Part shown: piece by piece, positions 16,280-25,914 of the stretch
Position numbering within the stretch: the stretch's first letter is position 1
Layout: each line of letters begins with the position of its first letter
Assembly: GCA_002457295.1 (NCBI GenBank)
Contig: NTKF01000007.1
Span: 1-46,275 of the forward strand
DNA from: Flavobacteriales bacterium MED-G22
Lineage (GTDB): Bacteria > Bacteroidota > Bacteroidia > Flavobacteriales > Flavobacteriaceae
Direction: 5' to 3'
Length of the DNA: 46,275 nucleotides
Program-made: the position numbers and the translations under genes
The notes under the pieces: model-generated
Told to the model about the DNA's origin: nothing
The model's input: only the letters and a program-made list of their open reading frames with translations
Databases searched by the model: none

Positions 16280-17042
16280 TTTTTTGCCACAAATCAATCG
16301 CTTGAAGTGCTGTCTTTTTTTCATCTTCTAATAATACTTTTTTTACTTTCTGATGAGTCGCCTTCATAAGTTTTTCTAGGTCTTCCTCTTTTAGGATTTC
16401 TGCTTCTATTTTAGGTAGTGCTTTAACACGAAGTGACCCTGGATAACCATAACTAGTGTACCAAGGAAATTTTCGCTTGCAATCATAAAAGACAAGTGGA
16501 AGTATGGGTAATTGATTTGTAATCGCCATCTTAAAAGCCCCTCTTTTAAAAGGATTCAATAAAATTGACTCATCCACATAGTCTTGTTCTGGAAAAATAC
16601 AAATACTATATCCTTTGGCGATCACTTTGTCTGCAAACCCATAAACCGCAAAACGGCTTTTTTTATCAGATCGGTTAACCATTATAGCCGCACGTTTATA
16701 CAAATAACCAAAAATTGGGATTTTGACTAATTCCTTTTTTCCAACAAAGACAAAAGGTTTTTTAAAAAGTCTAAACATGATAAAAATATCAATATAACTT
16801 GTATGATTGGCAATAATTATAGAGGTAGATTTCAACTCTGGAATACTATTGGTGCGTTTAATCCAAAAACCTGTTCCTAAAAGCACAAAAGGAGACCAAA
16901 TATTACGAGCAATCCAAAATAAAAACCAATAGCCATTGGGGAAAAATAGGACTATTGCTAATATTGGAAATAAAAGGATAACAGGAATGGCAGTCAACAA
17001 GTAGAACCAGATGCGCCATAAAACAAGAAGTGTTTTTTTCAT
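16263..17042 (-). CDS. 1-acyl-sn-glycerol-3-phosphate acyltransferase (PlsC family)
   Basis: A 259-residue membrane enzyme expected to acylate lysophosphatidic acid. Two hydrophobic segments lie in residues 5-55. Motif I is NHTSYID (His80, Asp85). Motif II is near VGKKELVKIPIFGY (100-113). Motif III reads FPEQDYVDES (150-159), where most homologues have FPEGTRS; the Glu is kept. This variant with 'FKRGAFKMAI' following is typical of Bacteroidota members. Monocistronic; it overlaps pabC at the 3' ends. Confidence 0.88.
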   Translation of the reverse strand: MKKTLLVLWRIWFYLLTAIPVILLFPILAIVLFFPNGYWFLFWIARNIWSPFVLLGTGFWIKRTNSIPELKSTSIIIANHTSYIDIFIMFRLFKKPFVFVGKKELVKIPIFGYLYKRAAIMVNRSDKKSRFAVYGFADKVIAKGYSICIFPEQDYVDESILLNPFKRGAFKMAITNQLPILPLVFYDCKRKFPWYTSYGYPGSLRVKALPKIEAEILKEEDLEKLMKATHQKVKKVLLEDEKKTALQAIDLWQKISSSA

Positions 17043-17148
17043 TAGTTGGTACTCTTCAATAATAGTTGGATTCCCATTTTAACAAATGTAGAAAACTAAA
17101 TAGAAGCATTCCTGAATAGTACTTGATAATCTTTAGGTGAAGAAATAG

Positions 17149-17179
17149 TTGTACTCCCAATTGAGGAATCTTACCTTTG
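17149..17179 (+). promoter_or_regulatory. trpS promoter
   Basis: TTG (17149-17151), a 20-nt spacer and TACCTTTG (17172-17179) give a good match to the Bacteroidota -33/-7 promoter. The trpS ATG is 15 bases after the box. Confidence 0.72.
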
Positions 17180-17194
17180 TCAAAATTTGTTTAA

Positions 17195-18163
17195 ATGGCA
17201 AGAATTTTAACTGGGGTGCAATCAACGGGAACTCCTCATTTAGGAAATTTACTAGGGGCTGTTTTGCCTGCCATTGCCCTGTCGAAAGCTGAAGAAAACG
17301 ATTCTTTCTTGTTTATCGCTGATTTGCATTCTTTGACGCAAATCAAAAATGGAAACACCCTTAGAGAAAATACTTTTTCTACAGCAGCAGCCTGGCTAGC
17401 CTGTGGTTTAGATATTGAAAAAACACATTTCTATCGACAGAGTGATGTGAGTGAAGTCACTGAACTTGCTTGGTATTTGAATTGCTTTTTTCCCTATCAA
17501 CGCCTCACACTGGCACATTCTTTTAAAGATAAGTCTGACTCATTATCTGATATCAATGCCGGGTTGTTTTCTTATCCGATGCTCATGGCTGCGGATATTT
17601 TACTTTACGACGCTGAAGTTGTCCCTGTAGGGAAAGATCAATTACAACATATAGAAATTACTCGTGATGTAGCTGCTCGATTCAATCATCAAATGGGAGA
17701 CACTTTTGTGCTACCTCAAGCTAAAATTCAGGAAAATGAACAATATATTCCTGGGACGGACGGTCAAAAAATGAGTAAATCCAAAAACAATACTGTTAAC
17801 ATTTTTTTGCCAGAAAAGCAATTGCGTAAACAAATTATGCAAATTCAAACGGACAGTACCCCATTAGAGGATCCTAAAGACCCCGATTCATGTACGGTTT
17901 TTCAACTCTTTCAACTGATCGCCTCTGAGGATGAATCAAAAGCATTACGTGCTAGATATCAAAATGGCGGCATGGGCTATGGGCATGCAAAAACAGCCCT
18001 TTTTGAACTTCTCCTGACTCATTTCAGGAAAGAAAGAAAAACCTTCGACTATTATGTCCAAAACCCTGAAGAGGTGCAAATAGCACTCGTTAAAGGTGCT
18101 GATAAAGCAAGAGCAGTTGCCCAAGAGGTCTTATTAAGAGTCAGAAGCAAAATTGGGTATTAA
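17195..18163 (+). CDS. trpS: Tryptophan--tRNA ligase
   Basis: A 322-residue class I aminoacyl-tRNA synthetase charging tRNA-Trp. The HIGH motif is HLGN (15-18, in TGTPHLGNLLGA) and the KMSKS motif is at 192-196. The tryptophan pocket segment 'YPMLMAADILLYDAEVVPVGKDQ' and 'DPDSCTVFQLF' are conserved. Length is normal. Its stop shares TTAA with the stop of convergent dprA. Confidence 0.97.
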   Translation: MARILTGVQSTGTPHLGNLLGAVLPAIALSKAEENDSFLFIADLHSLTQIKNGNTLRENTFSTAAAWLACGLDIEKTHFYRQSDVSEVTELAWYLNCFFPYQRLTLAHSFKDKSDSLSDINAGLFSYPMLMAADILLYDAEVVPVGKDQLQHIEITRDVAARFNHQMGDTFVLPQAKIQENEQYIPGTDGQKMSKSKNNTVNIFLPEKQLRKQIMQIQTDSTPLEDPKDPDSCTVFQLFQLIASEDESKALRARYQNGGMGYGHAKTALFELLLTHFRKERKTFDYYVQNPEEVQIALVKGADKARAVAQEVLLRVRSKIGY

Positions 18164-19263
18164 ATCACTTCAAAATATTTCCCTTGGTGGGCTAAAATTA
18201 GACCTTTCATCTCGAGAATCATTAACAGACTTGCCACTTTGCCAATCTCCCATTTTAACTCAGCAGCAAGCAAATCAAGATGCTTTCGTTCGCCATCTTG
18301 AAATGCAGCAAAGACTTTTTGCTCTTCTTCAGTTAATGAAATAAAAAGCTTTCTTTGAGTTGGTTTTTTTGGTTTTGATTCTTTAAGGAGTTGAAGGCTC
18401 TCTAGAAGTTGTTCAATATCAAAGAATAAGGTTGCTTTTTGTTGTTTTATAAGCAAATTACAACCCCTGCTTTTAGCATCAGAAACCTTTCCTGGAAGCG
18501 CAAATATTTCCCTCCCATATTGATTGGCCAAATCTGCCGTGTTCATGCTACCTCCCTTAGAGGCTGATTCAATAACTAAAGTTAAATGTCCTAGCCCGGC
18601 TATGATTCTATTTCTACGAGGAAAACTTCCTTTTTCTATCGTTTCTCCAAACAAACAGTCTGAAAAAAAGGCGCCTTGCTTTTCAATCTGATTTTGATAT
18701 TTTTTGTGTTCTTTGGGATATAGTGTATTAAAACCGTGTGCTAAACAAGCTATGGTGTTTAAGCCATTGGCTAAAGCAGCTTTGTGAGCCACAATATCAA
18801 TGCCATAAGCAAAACCAGAACATATGATAGGATCGTATGGGGCCAAATTTTGTATAATCATTTTACACATCTCTTCGCCATAGCGCGTATGAGATCGAGT
18901 ACCAACCACACTTATTATTTTTCTTTTTCTAGCTACATCTAAATTACCCCTATAAAATAATACTGCTGGTGCATCAGGGCAAAATGCTAATGTCTCTGGA
19001 TAGTTTTCAGCACCCCAAAACAAGGTTTTAATTTGGTGCTTTGCAATGAGGTCTATTTGTTGTTGAACGTGAGGTTTGTACTTTCTCCAATTTTGAATAG
19101 CTTTTGTGTGAATACTTCCCAGTCCCTCAATCTTCAAAAGATCACTTTCTGAAGCCTCAAATATAGCCGATGGAGTCTTAAAATGGCTGAGCAATTTTTG
19201 CTCTTTTACTGGCCCTATTCCAGGAAGATATCGTAAAAACAAACAGGCTTCTAAAGCATTCAA
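18160..19263 (-). CDS. dprA: DNA-processing protein DprA
   Basis: A 367-residue protein that loads RecA onto incoming single-stranded DNA during natural transformation. It has an N-terminal helix-hairpin-helix/SAM-like region ('YLPGIGPVKEQKLLSHF', 'LLKIEGLGSIH'). The Rossmann core has VVGTRSHTRYG, CSGFAYGIDIVAHKAAL, FPRRNRIIAGL and 'ESASKGGSMNTADLA'. A C-terminal DprA-type winged helix spans about 305-367. All key parts are intact, so DNA uptake or processing is plausible. Transcribed convergently with trpS and divergently from the HU-SPOR gene. Confidence 0.95.
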   Translation of the reverse strand: MNALEACLFLRYLPGIGPVKEQKLLSHFKTPSAIFEASESDLLKIEGLGSIHTKAIQNWRKYKPHVQQQIDLIAKHQIKTLFWGAENYPETLAFCPDAPAVLFYRGNLDVARKRKIISVVGTRSHTRYGEEMCKMIIQNLAPYDPIICSGFAYGIDIVAHKAALANGLNTIACLAHGFNTLYPKEHKKYQNQIEKQGAFFSDCLFGETIEKGSFPRRNRIIAGLGHLTLVIESASKGGSMNTADLANQYGREIFALPGKVSDAKSRGCNLLIKQQKATLFFDIEQLLESLQLLKESKPKKPTQRKLFISLTEEEQKVFAAFQDGERKHLDLLAAELKWEIGKVASLLMILEMKGLILAHQGKYFEVI

Positions 19264-19339
19264 GGGGCAAAATTTTATTTAAAATACTAAAAATACTAGT
19301 AGTCTTTTTTCAAAAGAAATTATGTTGGCATAAATTTAG

Positions 19340-19347
19340 TATTTTTG
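19340..19347 (+). promoter_or_regulatory. Putative -7 element of the HU-SPOR gene
   Basis: TATTTTTG is a perfect TAnnTTTG box ending only 4 bases before the ATG at 19352. If used, the message would have almost no leader. No -33 element at normal spacing was found. Confidence 0.4.
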
Positions 19348-19351
19348 ATGT

Positions 19352-20347
19352 ATGCTTCTTTATCAGTATATCAAAGAACTTTTATACCAGCACGAATGTG
19401 TCACGGTGCCCAATTTTGGGGCTTTTTTGACACGAACTAATCATGCTACAGTAACAAATGACGGAGCTTTTTTCCCTCCTAGGAAAGAAATTCTATTCAA
19501 TCGTTTGTTGTCTACCAACGATGGTATTTTAGCTCATTATTATGCACAAAAAGAGGCGATTAGTTATGAACAGGCGCTTCGTAAAATTGAAAAAGAAGCA
19601 AGTCTGTGGAAAAAAAGAATACAAACACAAGTTTTGCGTTTTCCTGGTGTGGGTGAAATGCAACTTAGCCCTGATAAAAAATGGCACTTTTTACCTTTGG
19701 GTAAAATAAATTTCAACACTCAGGCATTTGGATTACCAAACTTCCAAAGAAGCCCTTTATTTATTTCTATTCAATCAGAAACCCCTAAAATTATTTCAAT
19801 TATGGAAAATTCAAACAATGATGATTTAATGTTCGAGCCCGACGGAAACGATGAAAATCTAACAAATGAAAACAAAAGCCCCAAAATGCGTTATGCCTTG
19901 GTAGGTGTTGTGGCCGCCGTTTTGATCGCTGGCGCTTATTATTTCGGGCAAAATTATGTAACTCATGAAAAAATAAAGCAACAAGAGTTGGCACAGGAAA
20001 AAATCAAAAAAAATGTTCAAGAAGCAACTTTTGATTTAGGCACCTTGGGGGCTGTATCTGTTGCTGCAGAAGCTACAGGAAGGGCTCCCCTATCTAATGA
20101 TGATGTTGTGTTTTCAGATGAAAAATACTACAGTGTCATTGCGGGTTCTTTTCGGTCTCTTGACAATGCAAACAATTTGATTGCTCAACTGAGAGCAAAC
20201 GGATATGATGCGGAACTCGCTAAAGAAAGCCCTGACGGGCTATATAGAGTTGCTTTTGGCCGTTTTACTTCAAAACGCAAAGCATACAATTTGCTTTCTT
20301 TTGTTAAAAATGCGCAGGAAGAAGAAGTTTGGTATTTGGAAGAATAA
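19352..20347 (+). CDS. HU-CCDC81-like / SPOR domain membrane protein
   Basis: A 331-residue protein in three parts. Residues 1 to about 135 resemble the bacterial HU-CCDC81 pair ('LYQYIKELLYQHECVTVPNF', 'GAFFPPRKEILFN', 'VGEMQLSPDKKWHFLP'), an HU/IHF-like DNA-binding fold. A single transmembrane segment lies at 181-199. A periplasmic linker leads to a C-terminal SPOR domain (about 255-328, 'KYYSVIAGSFRSLDNANNL') that binds denuded glycan at the septum. The topology could link the nucleoid to the division site. Found widely in Bacteroidota. It ends 4 bases from convergent envC. Confidence 0.85.
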   Translation: MLLYQYIKELLYQHECVTVPNFGAFLTRTNHATVTNDGAFFPPRKEILFNRLLSTNDGILAHYYAQKEAISYEQALRKIEKEASLWKKRIQTQVLRFPGVGEMQLSPDKKWHFLPLGKINFNTQAFGLPNFQRSPLFISIQSETPKIISIMENSNNDDLMFEPDGNDENLTNENKSPKMRYALVGVVAAVLIAGAYYFGQNYVTHEKIKQQELAQEKIKKNVQEATFDLGTLGAVSVAAEATGRAPLSNDDVVFSDEKYYSVIAGSFRSLDNANNLIAQLRANGYDAELAKESPDGLYRVAFGRFTSKRKAYNLLSFVKNAQEEEVWYLEE

Positions 20348-20351
20348 TACA

Positions 20352-21572
20352 TCACATCCTATAAACCCAACTTTTAGGATTTTGTGGTGCGTTGTTTTTG
20401 AAAATACTAAACTGAAGTTGAGATTTTCCCGTTTGGGGATTCGTAAAAACAGCTCCTATTTCTTGTTTGGCTAAAACCTTATCTCCTTTTTTCACATACA
20501 CTTTACCTAAATCTTTATAAGCAGTTATGTAGTTTCCATGACGTATTAATACAAAAGGGTTACTTCCTTTAAAGGTGACAATCGACATCACTTCACCCTC
20601 AAAAACTGAACGTACAGGAGCGTTTGCCTTTGTAGCAATAGTGACACCGTTACTTTGAACAATTGTCGTTTTGACAACAGGGTGTGCATGTCTTCCAAAA
20701 CCCTGTACTACCACGCCTTCTTCTAATGGCCATGGTAAGCGTCCTTTGTTTGATTCAAAATTGGCGGCAATCAATTTAGCTTCAGGGGTCAGCTCAAAAC
20801 TACTTCTATTTTTGCTTCCAGCTGTTTTATTTGCGGCTGCAATTGCTTCCCTAATTAACCGATCGATTTCTTTATCAATCGCTTTTGCTTGTGCCTGTTT
20901 TTTATTGATTTGAGCAGCTAGATTTCGCTCCGTTCGCCGTAAAGATTTTATCAAGCGTTGTTGCTGTTGTTGATCATTTAAGAGTATTTCTTGTTCCTTT
21001 TTATTCTCTGAAACTATAGCCTCTAATTTGTCTTTTTGTACTAATAAAGTTTTATTTAGTTCCTGTAGTAGCTGCGTCTTTTTTGCAATAGAAAGCCCTT
21101 GTTTTCTTCTAAATATAGCATATTGCTTCAGGTATTGAATCCGCTTAAAAGCTTGTAAAAAGCTCTCCGATGAAAACAAAAAAAGCAGCCTGCTTTGAAG
21201 TGATTTACTTTCATATGATTCTAAAATCATTCGGGCATAATCTTTTTTCAGATTTTCTAATTCTTTTCGTTGATCTGCTATTTCCTTTTCGTTGATGCGT
21301 ACTCTTCGATTAATAACATTTGCTTGTTGATTGTTAACTTTAATTAGTTCTTCACGTAGTTGTAATTTTACATCAATATCTTCTACTTCGCTCAAAACTG
21401 ACTTTTTCTGCTTTCTGTTTTTAAAAAGCAATTGATTTATTTGTTTAATCTCTTTTTGTAAGCGAAGTTTTTGAGCTTCTAGCTTTTGCTGTTGCTCATT
21501 ATTTGGTCTTTGGGCTGAGGCAGAAAAAGAAAGTAAAATAAAAAGCCACAATGTTGGCAGCCCAATTCTCAT
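20352..21572 (-). CDS. Murein hydrolase activator EnvC (degenerate M23/LytM)
   Basis: A 406-residue periplasmic protein. It has a signal peptide (1-20, SASA then Q), a long coiled coil (about 25-255, Gln/Lys/Glu-rich) and a C-terminal LytM fold. The zinc ligands are lost: the H-x3-D site reads QSNGVTI and the second site reads LQFSIF instead of H-x-H. This matches EnvC-type amidase activators rather than an active endopeptidase. It starts with a 4-base ATGA overlap after the DUF4292 lipoprotein, in a run dut-DUF4292-envC. Confidence 0.87.
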   Translation of the reverse strand: MRIGLPTLWLFILLSFSASAQRPNNEQQQKLEAQKLRLQKEIKQINQLLFKNRKQKKSVLSEVEDIDVKLQLREELIKVNNQQANVINRRVRINEKEIADQRKELENLKKDYARMILESYESKSLQSRLLFLFSSESFLQAFKRIQYLKQYAIFRRKQGLSIAKKTQLLQELNKTLLVQKDKLEAIVSENKKEQEILLNDQQQQQRLIKSLRRTERNLAAQINKKQAQAKAIDKEIDRLIREAIAAANKTAGSKNRSSFELTPEAKLIAANFESNKGRLPWPLEEGVVVQGFGRHAHPVVKTTIVQSNGVTIATKANAPVRSVFEGEVMSIVTFKGSNPFVLIRHGNYITAYKDLGKVYVKKGDKVLAKQEIGAVFTNPQTGKSQLQFSIFKNNAPQNPKSWVYRM

Positions 21573-22351
21573 AATTCTAATTCTTTGTAGCCTTTTGGAA
21601 TCACAAACGGAAAGGTTAGCTCTTTGGGCAATGTGATTCTTGAGAATTCTAAATCGAGTTGTTGAAGTTGTTTACCGTCAAAAAAGGAGATTACTATTTT
21701 TTGAGGAAAATATTGGTCGTTAACGCGTGTGTGGTTTTCATATTTTATACTTAATGTATTTGCTGTTCCAGGAATAAGTACACGTTGCTCTTTTAGCAGA
21801 AAGGTACTGCTGTCAAAAAATAAGGTGATGGAAATCGGGCTTTTTTTAACTTTTGAAACAAGCACATAGTCCTCAGGATGGGAAATTAATTTCCAATCTC
21901 CCTTCGATAAGGGCACTAGAGGTTTGGCTAAAAAAAGTTGTTCTAGTTGTTCGAGGTTTAATCGGGTCCCTAGAGGGGCATTAATCAAATTAAAATCTCC
22001 TTGGAAATAGGTCTTTTGAAATTTTTCATAAAACGAAACTTGATCCTGTTCTATCAGTAGCTTGGCAATCGGGACGAGCATTGTGGCACTCATCCAAATC
22101 TTTTTTTGAGAAGCCATTCGAAGTTGAACAATGATTTGTTGCTTTCTTTTTCCATCATTGTATTGTGCCTTTATCCTCGCTGTTAAATTTGATATGCTTG
22201 GTTGAACGCGTTGTAATTGGCTTGTCAGAGTAGCAAAATCAACATTTTTTTTGGGTGTGTCAGCAGGAAATAATTTGGTAGACTTGCAAGACTCTAAAGC
22301 AAGAAAGAGCAACAGCAAAAATCCGTAATAGATACTTTTTTTCAACTTCAT
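21569..22351 (-). CDS. DUF4292 lipoprotein
   Basis: A 260-residue lipoprotein (ALESC, Cys22). The mature part is a series of beta strands ('NLTARIKAQYNDGKRKQQIIVQLRM', 'KIWMSATMLVPIAKLLIEQDQVSFYEK', 'LKEQRVLIPGTANTLSIKYE') typical of DUF4292, a LolA/LolB-like half-barrel fold. A role in lipoprotein or hydrophobic-ligand handling at the outer membrane is inference only. A longer frame opens at 22381, inside dut, but the ATG at 22351 places the signal peptide correctly, 7 bases after the dut stop. Confidence 0.85.
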   Translation of the reverse strand: MKLKKSIYYGFLLLLFLALESCKSTKLFPADTPKKNVDFATLTSQLQRVQPSISNLTARIKAQYNDGKRKQQIIVQLRMASQKKIWMSATMLVPIAKLLIEQDQVSFYEKFQKTYFQGDFNLINAPLGTRLNLEQLEQLFLAKPLVPLSKGDWKLISHPEDYVLVSKVKKSPISITLFFDSSTFLLKEQRVLIPGTANTLSIKYENHTRVNDQYFPQKIVISFFDGKQLQQLDLEFSRITLPKELTFPFVIPKGYKELEL

Positions 22352-22358
22352 TAATTTA

Positions 22359-22796
22359 TCATTTTGCTCCTGTACTCCCAAAGCCTCTTATCCCTCTTTC
22401 TGAATCTGAAAGAACCTCTACTTGCTCCCAGGAAATTGTAGCGTATTGAGCTATCACTAGCTGTGCGATTCGCATACCTGGTTCAATGGAAAAGTTAGTG
22501 TTTGAAAGGTTTATAAGAATCACTCCTATGTCTCCTCTATAGTCAGCATCTACTGTACCAGGGGCATTTAACACCGTAATTCCATGCTTGGCAGCTAGGC
22601 CACTTCGGGGCCTTACTTGAGCCTCATATCCCTCAGGTAGGGCAATTGATAATCCAGTGGGTATAATTTTTCTTTCAAATGGAGCTATAGTGATTTCCTC
22701 AGAGAGATCCGCACGTAAATCCATTCCTGCAGCTTGGGCACTGCCATAGGTAGGGATTTCATTGGTACTGCTGTTCTTTATAGCTACCTGAATCAT
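22359..22796 (-). CDS. dut: dUTP diphosphatase
   Basis: A 145-residue trimeric enzyme that hydrolyses dUTP to dUMP and pyrophosphate. All five motifs are visible: AAGMDLRA (22-29), PRSGLAAKHG (63-72), VDADYRGDIGV (82-92, Asp84 catalytic), GMRIAQLVI and the C-terminal RGIRGFGSTG (134-143). Length is standard. It heads the dut-DUF4292-envC run, 120 bases downstream of atpG. Confidence 0.96.
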   Translation of the reverse strand: MIQVAIKNSSTNEIPTYGSAQAAGMDLRADLSEEITIAPFERKIIPTGLSIALPEGYEAQVRPRSGLAAKHGITVLNAPGTVDADYRGDIGVILINLSNTNFSIEPGMRIAQLVIAQYATISWEQVEVLSDSERGIRGFGSTGAK

Positions 22797-22916
22797 TTTC
22801 TGAATAGATTTTAGTTTTAAAAATACAAAATGAAATGCCCTTATAGAAAAATTAGTAAAGAGTTATCCTGCAATTATTAACGAAAAAGTAGCCGCTTTGG
22901 AAGAAATTAGGAATTA

Positions 22917-23777
22917 CTAGCCTTTGAGTGCCTCGGCACCACCAACAATCTCAAGAATTTCGTTAGTAATAGCGGCTTGTCTTGCTTTGTTGTAAGTAAG
23001 TTTAAGTTGGTCTCTTAATTCAGTTGCGTTATCAGTTGCTTTATGCATGGCTGTCATCCGAGCGCCATGTTCCCCTGCCAAAGAATCTTTGAGTGCCTTG
23101 AACAGTTGTATTTTTAGAGACTTTGGGAGTAGTTCTGATACTATTTCTTGTTGATTGGGCTCATAAATATAATCCCCTGTTTGAGCTTCAGCTGTTTCTT
23201 GAAAAACAATAGGTAAATAGTTTTCTATATTGACTAATTGGGTTGCTGCATTTTTAAATTGATTATAAAGTAACACGACTTTATCATATTGTCCCTCAGC
23301 AAAATCATCCATAATTTGTTGAGCTAAAACTGAGGTTTCTGCATAGGCCGCACTGTCCAAAAGTTCATTATGCTGCGCTTTCACATCTAGCCTTTTTGTT
23401 AATATATCTCCTCCCTTTTTTCCTATAGTAATTACCTCAACGGTTGCTTCGGCATACTCGTTTTTAGCTTGACTCAAAGTGTTTTTAATAATATTCGTAT
23501 TAAACGCCCCGCATAAGCCACGGTTGGAGGTAATTGCAATTAGAAGTACTTTCCGAATTGGCCGAGTCTGAGTATAGGGGTTCTTTTGATCTCCATTATC
23601 TGCACTGCTGAGGTTTTGAATGAGTCCCGTAAGCTTTTCTGCATAAGGGCGCATGGCAGTAATTGCATCTTGAGCCTTTTTTAATTTGGCTGCTGAGACC
23701 ATTTTCATTGCACTAGTGATCTGCATCGTTGAAGATACAGACGCGATTCTATTGCGTATTTCTTTTAGGTTTGCCAT
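22917..23777 (-). CDS. atpG: ATP synthase F1 subunit gamma
   Basis: A 286-residue central-stalk subunit. N-terminal 'MANLKEIRNRIASVSSTMQI' and 'ITSAMKMVSAAKLKKAQ' and C-terminal 'RMTAMHKATDNATEL' with 'LTYNKARQAAITNEILEIV' are conserved coiled-coil segments. It follows atpA by 2 bases. atpD and atpC are not in this cluster, as usual in Bacteroidota. Confidence 0.96.
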   Translation of the reverse strand: MANLKEIRNRIASVSSTMQITSAMKMVSAAKLKKAQDAITAMRPYAEKLTGLIQNLSSADNGDQKNPYTQTRPIRKVLLIAITSNRGLCGAFNTNIIKNTLSQAKNEYAEATVEVITIGKKGGDILTKRLDVKAQHNELLDSAAYAETSVLAQQIMDDFAEGQYDKVVLLYNQFKNAATQLVNIENYLPIVFQETAEAQTGDYIYEPNQQEIVSELLPKSLKIQLFKALKDSLAGEHGARMTAMHKATDNATELRDQLKLTYNKARQAAITNEILEIVGGAEALKG

Positions 23778-23779
23778 TT

Positions 23780-25357
23780 CTACTTAAACTGCGCTGCCGT
23801 TTCTTGCGCCACAGTGTTAAGCGCGTCAATTATATCGTCCGTTAGTTTGCCTGCTTTCAACCCCTGCAATGTTTCAGGATGCTTTTTTTGCAATGTCTGT
23901 AAGTATTGTCTTTCAAAATTTTTGACTTCATTTACGGGCACAGCGCGCAAAAGGTTTTTTGAGCCTGCATAAATAATGGCCACTTGATTTTCCACTGTGA
24001 ACGGATCATTTTGTGATTGCTTTAAAATTTCTACATTTCGCCTTCCTTTCTCTATCACATTGAGAGTGGCTGCGTCTAGATCAGAACCAAATTTAGCAAA
24101 AGCTTCTAATTCCCTAAATTGAGCTTGGTCTAATTTCAAGGTGCCTGCGACCTTCTTCATTGATTTTATTTGCGCAGATCCTCCTACACGAGAAACGGAT
24201 ATTCCCACATTAATAGCAGGTCGGACGCCCGAGTTAAAGAGGTCTGCCTCTAAAAATATCTGTCCGTCAGTAATAGAAATTACGTTCGTTGGTATGTAGG
24301 CTGAGACGTCTCCAGCTTGAGTCTCAATTATTGGAAGAGCTGTTAGAGATCCGCCTCCTTTTACCTTGCTTTTAAGAGAGGGAGGCAGGTCGTTCATGCC
24401 TTTGGCGATAGTGTCATCAGCAATCACTTTGGCTGCTCGCTCTAGCAATCTAGAATGCAGGTAGAAAACATCACCTGGATAGGCTTCTCTTCCTGGTGGT
24501 CTTCTCAATAACAAAGAAACTTCACGATAAGCCACAGCTTGTTTTGATAAATCATCATAAATTATAAGTGCTGGCCTACCTGTGTCTCTAAAGTATTCTC
24601 CAATAGCTGCTCCTGCAAAAGGAGCATAGACTTGCATTGGAGCAGGGTCTGCTGCATTTGCAGCAACAATAGTAGTATAGGCCAAGGCTCCTTTGTCTTC
24701 TAATGTTTTTGCAATGGCTGCTACTGTTGAGGCTTTTTGACCAATAGCAACATAGACACAATATACGGGTTCACCTGCATCAAAAAATTCTTTTTGATTC
24801 AAGATGGTGTCAATGCATACTGTTGTTTTTCCCGTTTGCCGATCGCCAATCACAAGCTCTCTCTGCCCTCTGCCAATTGGAATCATTGCGTCAACTGATT
24901 TAATCCCTGTTTGGAGGGGTTCATTGACAGGCTGCCTGAAAACGACTCCTGGGGCCTTTCGCTCCAAGGGCATCTCAAATTTTTCTCCTTCCAATGGGCC
25001 CTTGCCATCAATTGGCGTTCCTAAGGTGTTCACTACTCGGCCAACGATACCCTCTCCAACATTGATTGAAGCAATACGTTGGGTTCTTTTTACGGTATCT
25101 CCTTCTTTTATTCCTTTAGAGGGCCCTAAGAGCACTACCCCAACATGATCTTCTGCTAGATTTAACACCATGCCTTCTAAGCCTCCATCAAAGACGACTA
25201 ATTCTCCGTATTGAACATTCGTTAATCCATAAACTCGTGCTATTCCGTCTCCTACTTCTAAAACCGTTCCCACTTCATCTAGTGCAGTGGCGCTGGAATA
25301 GCCCTCTAATTGTTGTTTTATTATTGCTGAAACTTCAGCTGGATTTACATCTGCCAT
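23780..25357 (-). CDS. atpA: ATP synthase F1 subunit alpha
   Basis: A 525-residue non-catalytic nucleotide-binding subunit. Walker A is GDRQTGKT (171-178). The segment '[23 protein letters not shown]' and the alpha signature '[13 protein letters not shown]' are clear. Length is normal for the family. It lies 19 bases after atpH and 2 before atpG. Confidence 0.97.
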   Translation of the reverse strand: MADVNPAEVSAIIKQQLEGYSSATALDEVGTVLEVGDGIARVYGLTNVQYGELVVFDGGLEGMVLNLAEDHVGVVLLGPSKGIKEGDTVKRTQRIASINVGEGIVGRVVNTLGTPIDGKGPLEGEKFEMPLERKAPGVVFRQPVNEPLQTGIKSVDAMIPIGRGQRELVIGDRQTGKTTVCIDTILNQKEFFDAGEPVYCVYVAIGQKASTVAAIAKTLEDKGALAYTTIVAANAADPAPMQVYAPFAGAAIGEYFRDTGRPALIIYDDLSKQAVAYREVSLLLRRPPGREAYPGDVFYLHSRLLERAAKVIADDTIAKGMNDLPPSLKSKVKGGGSLTALPIIETQAGDVSAYIPTNVISITDGQIFLEADLFNSGVRPAINVGISVSRVGGSAQIKSMKKVAGTLKLDQAQFRELEAFAKFGSDLDAATLNVIEKGRRNVEILKQSQNDPFTVENQVAIIYAGSKNLLRAVPVNEVKNFERQYLQTLQKKHPETLQGLKAGKLTDDIIDALNTVAQETAAQFK

Positions 25358-25376
25358 GATTCTATCTTATTTATCT

Positions 25377-25910
25377 CTATTGTTTTGCCAATAAGGCGGT
25401 TTTTATGCCTTTTAATTTATGAGCTACACTTGCATCATATTGCATATCTCCAAGGGTTAAAATAAACCCTCCCATTATGGAGGGTTCTACTTGGTTTTGC
25501 AATTGGATTTTCTTTGAAGTAATGCTTTTTGCTTTTTCTAAAACTTCCGCTTTTAATACAGGTGTCAAGGGTATAGCGGTGACAACGGTTGCTGAAAGCT
25601 GTCCTTGTTGTAATTCGTTCCGCTTTTTGTATTGTCTTGCAACTGCCTCTAAAATAGAAAGCCTATTATTCGTTGCCAAGACCTCCAACAATTGCGCAAA
25701 CGCTTTGGTGTGTTGAGGGATTAGTTTAATGAGCGTTTCTTTTTTTGCTTTTGCTGGGAGGAGTGGATTTTCAAGAAATGATGCTACATCTTCATGAGCT
25801 TCCAAAAGAGCAAGTGCTTGATCCATGTCATCACCCAGAGCCTCTGATTCCTTTGAGGCAAATTTTAGGGCAGCCTTGGCATATCGATAAGCAGCACGAC
25901 TCATTTTCAT
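25377..25910 (-). CDS. atpH: ATP synthase F1 subunit delta
   Basis: A 177-residue peripheral-stalk (OSCP) subunit. It has an N-terminal helical bundle ('RAAYRYAKAALKFA...', 'FLENPLLPAKAKKETL') and the C-terminal signature 'QVEPSIMGGFILTLGDMQYDASV'. It starts 4 bases after the atpF stop. Confidence 0.94.
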   Translation of the reverse strand: MKMSRAAYRYAKAALKFASKESEALGDDMDQALALLEAHEDVASFLENPLLPAKAKKETLIKLIPQHTKAFAQLLEVLATNNRLSILEAVARQYKKRNELQQGQLSATVVTAIPLTPVLKAEVLEKAKSITSKKIQLQNQVEPSIMGGFILTLGDMQYDASVAHKLKGIKTALLAKQ

Positions 25911-25914
25911 AAGC

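Noticed and set aside
20352..21572. Active M23 endopeptidase
   Set aside because: Both zinc-binding motifs are replaced (QSNGVTI and LQFSIF), so it is called an EnvC-type activator.
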